Assembly (NCBI GenBank): GCA_031411575.1
Contig: JANOBJ010000095.1
Coordinates: 1 to 6,578, forward strand
Reading direction: 5' to 3'
Length of the DNA: 6,578 nt
DNA from: JANOBJ01 sp031411575
Lineage (GTDB): Bacteria > Pseudomonadota > Gammaproteobacteria > Burkholderiales > Burkholderiaceae_C
The notes under the pieces were generated by a model. It ran no database searches. It saw nothing but the letters and a program-made list of their open reading frames with translations, and was not told the origin of the DNA. Shown here in pieces: positions 1 through 4,649 of the stretch. The position numbers and the translations under genes were made by a program. Within the stretch, counting starts at the first letter, position 1. Each line of letters starts with the position of its first letter.

Positions 1-41
1 GCCACCTGTCCGGCTTTCCTGACCACGACCACCGTTGTCAT
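1..41 (-). CDS. Partial CDS (5' end only), possible HslV/proteasome-type Ntn hydrolase
   Basis: An ATG at 41-39 on the minus strand opens a frame that stays open to the left edge and reads MTTVVVVRKAGQV, then a split Ala codon. It lies only 10 bases after the aceF stop. An AAGAG sequence overlapping that stop could act as its ribosome binding site, so it looks translationally coupled to aceF. The pattern Met-Thr-Thr, a run of Val, then Arg-Lys-x-Gly-x-Val is like the start of HslV and of the betaproteobacterial proteasome homologue (BPH). In those families the Met is removed and Thr2 becomes the catalytic nucleophile of a self-compartmentalised peptidase. It does not resemble the start of LpdA, the usual E3 neighbour, which would begin with a flavoprotein or lipoyl sequence. 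The gene call rests on position and start signals; the family rests on about 14 residues from memory and could be wrong. Confidence 0.5.
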   Translation of the reverse strand, partial: MTTVVVVRKAGQV

Positions 42-51
42 GCTGGCACTC

Positions 52-1707
52 TTACAGCAGCACGCGGCGGAAGTCGCCCAGTATCTGGGCCAGGTAGACA
101 TTGAAACGCGCTGCCGACGCGCCGTCGATGACCCGGTGGTCCCAGCTCAGCGACAGCGGAAGCATCAGCCGCGGAACAAAGGCCGATCCGTTCCAGACCG
201 GCTCCGTGGTGGATTTGCAGACGCCCAGAATGGCCACCTCGGGCGCGTTGATGATGGGTGTGAAGTAACGCCCGCCGATGCCGCCCAGAGAGGAAATCGT
301 GAAGCACGCGCCGGACATCTCGCCCGGACTCAGCTTGCCATCGCGCGCCTTTTTCGCCAGTTCGCTCATTTCCTGGGATATCTGCATGATGCCCTTCTTG
401 TCGGCATCCTTGATCACCGGCACCACCAGCCCGTTGGGCGTGTCGGCTGCAAAGCCGATGTGGAAGTACTGCTTGTAGATCAGCGCATCACCATCCAGCG
501 AGCTGTTGAACTCGGGAAACTTCTTGAGCGCCGCCACGCAGGCCTTGATCAGGAAGGCCAGCATCGTGACCTTGACGCCAGATTTTTCGTTTTCCTTGTT
601 GGTGGAAACGCGGAAGGCTTCCAGATCGGTGATGTCGGCGTCGTCGTGGTTGGTGACAGCCGGAATCATGATCGCGTTGCGCAGCAGATTGGCTCCGCTG
701 ATCTTCTTGATGCGGCCCATCTCCTTGCGCTCGATCGGGCCGAACTTGGCGAAATCCACCTTTGGCCAGGGAATCAGCCCGAGCCCGGCGCCGTCGCCAC
801 CGCCAGCCGGCGCCTTGGCGGCCTGCGCCTTGGTCTGCGTGGCACCAGCCATGACCGATTTGGTGAATCCCTGGACATCCGCCTCGATGATGCGGCCTTT
901 AGGGCCACTGCCCTTGACCTCTTCCAGCGGCACACCCAGTTCGCGCGCAAACTTGCGCACCGAGGGCGATGCGTGCGGCAGGCCCACCGGAGCGCTCGTG
1001 GGGTTGTGCGCAGGCACGGCAGCGACAGCGGTTGCAGGCGAAGTTGCAGCGGCTGCCGGTGCCGGGCTGGTGGCGGCAGCAGGCGCCGCTGCTGCGGGTG
1101 GTGGCGCCGAAGCGGGCGCCGCCGCCGTGCCTTCCAGAATGGCCAGCAGATCCCCAATATTGAGTGTGTCGCCGAGCTTGACTTTGAGGTCCTTGAGCAC
1201 GCCCGCGGCCGACGAAGGAATCTCCATTGACGCCTTGTCTGACTCCACCGTGATCAGGCTCTGCTCAACCTTGATGGTGTCGCCGGGCTTCACGAACACC
1301 TCGATGACGGCAACGTCCTTGAAGTCGCCAATGTCGGGCACGCGCACCTCAATGGGGCCAGTCACCGCCGGAGCCGACGTCGGGGCGGCTGGGGCCGCAG
1401 CGGCGGGCGCCGGGGCAGTGGCTGCAGGAGCGGTGGCCGGGGCGGCTGCCGGCGCAGAAGCAGCAGCGCCTTCAGCCTCCAGCACCAGCACGACCGAACC
1501 TTGCTTGACCTTGTCGCCCAGCTTGACCCTGAGCTCCTTCACCACGCCAGCCGTGGACGACGGGATTTCCATCGACGCCTTGTCTGACTCCACCGTGATG
1601 AGCGATTGCTCGGCCTTGACCATATCGCCGGCCTTGACCAGCAATTCGATGACCGCGACTTCATCGAAGTCCCCGATATCGGGGACCTTTACTTCTACCA
1701 ATGCCAT
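52..1707 (-). CDS. aceF: Dihydrolipoamide acetyltransferase, E2 of pyruvate dehydrogenase complex
   Basis: This 551-residue E2 core protein takes the acetyl group from E1 onto its swinging lipoyl arms and transfers it to CoA in the cytoplasm. Two lipoyl domains are visible, about residues 2-77 and 118-192, each with the ESDKASMEIPS motif; the lipoylated lysines should be K43 and K158. Ala/Pro-rich flexible linkers follow each (about 78-117 and 193-243). The peripheral subunit-binding domain, which holds E1/E3, is about 245-281 (ASPSVRKFARELGV, then GPKGRI). The catalytic domain spans about 320-551 and ends with the active-site motif DHRVIDG (H524, D528). E. coli AceF is longer, with three lipoyl domains. 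The ATG at 1707 is chosen because GGAGA lies 5 bases upstream and the lipoyl domain starts at once. It follows aceE by 17 bases, so the two are surely cotranscribed. The frame is intact, and identity as a pyruvate-type E2 is secure from adjacent aceE. Confidence 0.97.
   Translation of the reverse strand: MALVEVKVPDIGDFDEVAVIELLVKAGDMVKAEQSLITVESDKASMEIPSSTAGVVKELRVKLGDKVKQGSVVLVLEAEGAAASAPAAAPATAPAATAPAPAAAAPAAPTSAPAVTGPIEVRVPDIGDFKDVAVIEVFVKPGDTIKVEQSLITVESDKASMEIPSSAAGVLKDLKVKLGDTLNIGDLLAILEGTAAAPASAPPPAAAAPAAATSPAPAAAATSPATAVAAVPAHNPTSAPVGLPHASPSVRKFARELGVPLEEVKGSGPKGRIIEADVQGFTKSVMAGATQTKAQAAKAPAGGGDGAGLGLIPWPKVDFAKFGPIERKEMGRIKKISGANLLRNAIMIPAVTNHDDADITDLEAFRVSTNKENEKSGVKVTMLAFLIKACVAALKKFPEFNSSLDGDALIYKQYFHIGFAADTPNGLVVPVIKDADKKGIMQISQEMSELAKKARDGKLSPGEMSGACFTISSLGGIGGRYFTPIINAPEVAILGVCKSTTEPVWNGSAFVPRLMLPLSLSWDHRVIDGASAARFNVYLAQILGDFRRVLL
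1229..1599 (-). repeat. Direct DNA repeat encoding the two lipoyl-lysine motifs of AceF
   Basis: A 26-base sequence is identical at 1229-1254 and 1574-1599, exactly 345 bases (115 codons) apart. It encodes the region around the lipoylated lysine in each of the two lipoyl domains. The similarity continues imperfectly on both sides. This is a domain duplication inside aceF, not a mobile repeat; the identity at synonymous positions suggests recent duplication or gene conversion between the domains. Confidence 0.85.
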
Positions 1708-1712
1708 GTTTG

Positions 1713-1717
1713 TCTCC
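1713..1717 (-). promoter_or_regulatory. Ribosome binding site of aceF
   Basis: GGAGA on the minus strand, 5 bases before the ATG at 1707, lies in the 17-base gap between the aceE stop and aceF. It decides the aceF start. Confidence 0.8.
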
Positions 1718-1724
1718 GTTGTTC

Positions 1725-4439
1725 TTATGCGTACAGGGGATTCACTTTATCGGCATTGATGCCGTATTTTTTGATGGCCTCGGCCACCTTGGACACCGGC
1801 ACGGCCCCGTCTTCGCTCAGCGCCTTGAGCGCGGCGACGACGACGTAGTGGCGGTTCACCTCAAAATGCTCGCGCAGCTTGCTGCGGAAGTCGCTGCGGC
1901 CGAAGCCGTCGGTACCCAGCACCTTGTAGGTACGGCCCTTGGGGATGAACGGCCGGATCTGCTCGGCGTAGGCCTTCATGTAGTCGGTGGACGCGATCAC
2001 CGGCCCAGCGTGCTTGTCGAGCTGCTGTGCAACGAAGGAGACGCGCGGGCTCTTGTCGGTCGGGTGCAGCAGGTTCCAGCGCTCCGCGTCCTGGCCGTCG
2101 CGGGTGAGTTCGTTGAAGCTCGGGCAGCTCCACACATCGGCAGCGATGCCCCACTCTTTTTCCAGCAGCTCCTGCGCCGCGATGCTCTCGCGCAGGATGG
2201 TGCCCGAGCCCAGCAGCTGCACGCGGTGCTTGGCGTCCTTCGCTGTTGAGGGCTTGCACAGGTACATGCCCTTGATGATCTGGTCTTCGGTGCCCGCGGC
2301 CAGGCCCGGCATGGGGTAGTTTTCGTTCAGGAGCGTGAGGTAGTAGTACACGTTGTCCTGCTTTTCCACCATGCGCTTCAGGCCATGGTGCAGGATCACA
2401 CCCACTTCGTGCGCGAAGGTCGGGTCGTAGCTGATGCAGTTGGGGATGGTGCCCGCCATGATGTGGCTGTGGCCATCTTCGTGTTGCAGGCCTTCGCCGT
2501 TCAGCGTCGTGCGGCCCGAGGTTCCGCCCAGCAGGAAGCCGCGGGCCTGCATGTCGCCCGCCGCCCAGGCCAGATCGCCGATGCGCTGGAAGCCAAACAT
2601 CGAGTAGTACACATAGAACGGCACCATGATGCGGTTGCTGGTGCTGTAACTGGTGGCCGCGGCAATCCAGCTGCTCATGCCACCGGCTTCGTTGATGCCT
2701 TCCTGCAGGATCTGGCCGGCCTTGTCTTCCTTGTAGTACATGACCTGGTCTTTGTCGACCGGGGTGTACTGCTGGCCTGCGGGGTTGTAGATGCCGACCT
2801 GGCGGAACAGCCCTTCCATGCCGAAGGTGCGCGCCTCGTCCACCAGGATGGGCACCACGCGCGGGCCCAGGGCCTGGTCGCGCAGCAGCTGCGTGAGAAA
2901 GCGCACATAGGCCTGCGTGGTGGAGATTTCACGACCTTCCACGGTCGGTTCCAGCACCGCCTTGAAGGTGTCGAGCGACGGCACCGTGAATTGCTCGTCG
3001 GCCTTGGTGCGACGGTGCGGCAGGTAGCCACCGAGCGCCTTGCGGCGTTCGTGCAGGTACCGCATCTCCGGCGTGTCGTCGGCCGGCTTGTAGAACGGCA
3101 GCTCGGCAATCTGGCTGTCGGGGATGGGAATGTTGAAACGGTCGCGGAAGGCCTTGATGTCTTCGTCGGCCAGCTTCTTGGTCTGGTGAACGGTGTTCTT
3201 GCCTTCGCCAATCTTGCCCATGCCGAAACCCTTGACGGTCTTGATCAGCAGCACGGTCGGCTGGCCCTTGTGTTTGACGGCGGCGGCATACGCGGCATAG
3301 ACCTTGTGCGGGTCGTGCCCGCCGCGACGCAGGTTCCACACCTCGTCGTCAGACATGTGCGCCACCATCTCCAGCGTGCGCGGGTCGCGGCCGAAGAAGT
3401 GCTTGCGCACGTAGGCGCCGTCGTTGGCCTTGAACGCCTGGAAATCGCCGTCCAGCGTGTCCATCATGATCTTCTTGAGCGCGCCGTCCTTGTCGCGGGC
3501 GAGCAGGGCGTCCCAGTTGCTGCCCCAGATCAGCTTGATCACGTTCCACCCGGCACCGCGGAACTCGCCTTCAAGCTCCTGGATGATCTTGCCGTTGCCC
3601 CTGACCGGACCGTCCAGACGCTGCAGGTTGCAGTTGATCACGAAGATCAGGTTGTCCAGCCCTTCACGGGCCGCCAAGCCAATCGCGCCCAGCGACTCCA
3701 CCTCGTCCATCTCGCCGTCGCCGCAGAAGACCCAGACCTTGCGGTTCTCGGTATTGGCAATGCCGCGTGCGTGCAGGTATTTCAGGAAGCGCGCCTGGTA
3801 GATCGCCATCAGCGGGCCGAGGCCCATCGACACGGTGGGGAACTGCCAGAACTCGGGCATCAGCTTCGGGTGCGGATAGCTGGACAGGCCCTTGCCATCC
3901 ACCTCCTGGCGGAAATTCAGCAACTGTTCTTCGGTGAGGCGCCCTTCGAGGTAAGCCCGTGCATACACGCCCGGCGACACATGGCCCTGGATGTAGATGC
4001 AGTCGCCGCCGTGGTGCTCGTTTTCGGCGTGCCAGAAATGGTTGAAGCCAGCTCCGAACATGTGGGCCAGCGACGCGAACGAGCCGATGTGGCCGCCCAG
4101 ATCACCGCCGTCCGCCGGGTTGTGGCGATTGGCCTTGACCACCATGGCCATGGCGTTCCAGCGCATGTAGGCACGCAGCCGCTCCTCGATCTCGATATTG
4201 CCGGGGCAACGCTCCTCGTGGTCGGGCTCGATGCTGTTGACATAGCCGGTGGTGGCCGAGAACGGCATGTCGATGCTGCTTTGGCGCGCATGTTCGAGCA
4301 ATTGTTCGAGCAGAAAATGCGCGCGTTCGGGGCCTTCGGCGGCGATGACGGCCGAAAGAGCGTCCATCCATTCGCGCGTTTCCTGGCTATCGGCGTCGTT
4401 GGCGGCCTGGCCGAACAGGTTGGCGGGGTTTGCTGACAT
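1725..4439 (-). CDS. aceE: Pyruvate dehydrogenase E1 component, homodimeric type
   Basis: AceE is the thiamine-diphosphate enzyme that decarboxylates pyruvate and reductively acetylates the lipoyl groups of AceF. The protein has 904 residues from the preferred start, close to the 887 of E. coli AceE, and aligns by eye over its whole length. The ThDP/Mg-binding motif is clear: GDGEMDE (about 240-246) followed by NCNLQRLDGPV (269-279). Also conserved are LGGHIGSF (H117), QGHVSPGVYAR (H153), VHQTKK (H418), DEARTFGMEG (E535) and the block GGTSGRTTLNGEGLQHEDGH (638-657), known in this family for active-site His and Glu residues. I choose ATG at 4439 because AGGAGA lies 5 bases upstream; a GTG at 4463 would add eight residues (MANTQETR) but would place this strong site inside the coding region. 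It is the first gene of the operon with aceF. It faces a histidine kinase gene divergently, with candidate operators between them. No frameshift or lost motif is seen. Confidence 0.98.
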   Translation of the reverse strand: MSANPANLFGQAANDADSQETREWMDALSAVIAAEGPERAHFLLEQLLEHARQSSIDMPFSATTGYVNSIEPDHEERCPGNIEIEERLRAYMRWNAMAMVVKANRHNPADGGDLGGHIGSFASLAHMFGAGFNHFWHAENEHHGGDCIYIQGHVSPGVYARAYLEGRLTEEQLLNFRQEVDGKGLSSYPHPKLMPEFWQFPTVSMGLGPLMAIYQARFLKYLHARGIANTENRKVWVFCGDGEMDEVESLGAIGLAAREGLDNLIFVINCNLQRLDGPVRGNGKIIQELEGEFRGAGWNVIKLIWGSNWDALLARDKDGALKKIMMDTLDGDFQAFKANDGAYVRKHFFGRDPRTLEMVAHMSDDEVWNLRRGGHDPHKVYAAYAAAVKHKGQPTVLLIKTVKGFGMGKIGEGKNTVHQTKKLADEDIKAFRDRFNIPIPDSQIAELPFYKPADDTPEMRYLHERRKALGGYLPHRRTKADEQFTVPSLDTFKAVLEPTVEGREISTTQAYVRFLTQLLRDQALGPRVVPILVDEARTFGMEGLFRQVGIYNPAGQQYTPVDKDQVMYYKEDKAGQILQEGINEAGGMSSWIAAATSYSTSNRIMVPFYVYYSMFGFQRIGDLAWAAGDMQARGFLLGGTSGRTTLNGEGLQHEDGHSHIMAGTIPNCISYDPTFAHEVGVILHHGLKRMVEKQDNVYYYLTLLNENYPMPGLAAGTEDQIIKGMYLCKPSTAKDAKHRVQLLGSGTILRESIAAQELLEKEWGIAADVWSCPSFNELTRDGQDAERWNLLHPTDKSPRVSFVAQQLDKHAGPVIASTDYMKAYAEQIRPFIPKGRTYKVLGTDGFGRSDFRSKLREHFEVNRHYVVVAALKALSEDGAVPVSKVAEAIKKYGINADKVNPLYA

Positions 4440-4444
4440 GCGTG

Positions 4445-4450
4445 TCTCCT
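4445..4450 (-). promoter_or_regulatory. Ribosome binding site of aceE
   Basis: AGGAGA on the minus strand, 5 bases before the ATG at 4439. This near-consensus site is what favours 4439 over the upstream in-frame GTG at 4463, which has no comparable site. Confidence 0.8.
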
Positions 4451-4467
4451 GAGTATTTGCCACGTAA

Positions 4468-4489
4468 TTTAGTACGGTTTAGTACGGTT
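4468..4489. repeat. Perfect 10-bp tandem repeat upstream of aceE, candidate regulator site
   Basis: TTTAGTACGG occurs twice back to back (4468-4477 and 4478-4487), and the 10-base period continues for two more bases. It lies 28-50 bases upstream of the aceE ATG, in the promoter or untranslated leader. A spacing of 10 bp puts both copies on the same face of the helix, as in binding sites for tandem regulator monomers. The regulator is unknown. The TACTAA steps on the minus strand could also contribute to a -10 element, but no well-spaced -35 partner is seen. Confidence 0.6.
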
Positions 4490-4503
4490 CCCCTAGTTTC
4501 TCA

Positions 4504-4529
4504 CACTATTGAGAATTTTTCAAATAGTG
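4504..4529. promoter_or_regulatory. Inverted repeat in aceE/kinase divergent region, candidate operator
   Basis: CACTATT at 4504-4510 is matched by AATAGTG at 4523-4529, giving perfect 7-bp arms around a 12-base AT-rich centre. A second, nested pair TTGA/TCAA (4509-4512, 4520-4523) lies inside. It sits in the AT-richest part of the window, about 65-90 bases upstream of aceE and 120-146 bases upstream of the kinase, where a repressor or activator could act on either gene. TTGAAA on the minus strand (4523-4518) could be an aceE -35 box, but its -10 partner is weak. It does not match the ATTGGT...ACCAAT PdhR operator of E. coli. A transcript hairpin is possible but AT-rich. Confidence 0.45.
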
Positions 4530-4636
4530 CGTTCTTATCTTGTAATATGAAATTTAATGGGATTCCAGAGCAGCCCAAAGGCGGCACTGGACAACGGCGC
4601 TACGGGTTTTCTCGGATGAAAAGTCGCGCACTCCCC

Positions 4637-4642
4637 TACACT
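4637..4642 (+). promoter_or_regulatory. Possible -10 box for leaderless transcription of the kinase gene
   Basis: TACACT matches the -10 consensus TATAAT at four of six positions and ends 7 bases before the ATG at 4650. A transcript begun at the usual distance would start on or next to that ATG. The absence of a Shine-Dalgarno sequence before this ATG fits a leaderless message. No convincing -35 box is seen, so this remains a suggestion. Confidence 0.35.
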
Positions 4643-4649
4643 TGCAGCC

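Larger units (their letters stand above)
4440..4649. other. Divergent intergenic regulatory region
   Basis: These 210 bases separate the starts of aceE (minus) and the histidine kinase (plus). The core 4501-4560 contains only 16 G/C in 60, against clearly GC-rich flanks, as expected for promoters. Besides the tandem and inverted repeats, a weak plus-strand promoter candidate is TTCAAA (4519-4524) and TAATAT (4543-4548) with an 18-base spacer. The part 4561-4636 shows nothing I can name. Confidence 0.7.

Noticed and set aside
1020..1470. GC-rich repetitive-looking stretches resembling tandem repeats
   Set aside because: They encode the Ala/Pro interdomain linkers of AceF; no regular repeat period is seen.
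40..1759. Long plus-strand open frames opposite aceF (40-1230 and 506-1759)
   Set aside because: Both are antisense to aceF; their Ala/Gly-rich stretches only mirror the GC-rich linkers of AceF.
1701..2249. Plus-strand open frame across the aceF/aceE junction
   Set aside because: It has no recognisable motif and overlaps the conserved aceE C-terminus on the other strand.
2385..4436. 683-codon plus-strand open frame opposite aceE
   Set aside because: It is antisense to a fully conserved aceE and is low-complexity His/Arg/Val-rich; such frames arise in GC-rich coding DNA where stop codons are rare.
4440..4463. GTG start for aceE at 4463, giving 912 residues
   Set aside because: It lacks a ribosome binding site, while ATG 4439 has AGGAGA at ideal spacing.
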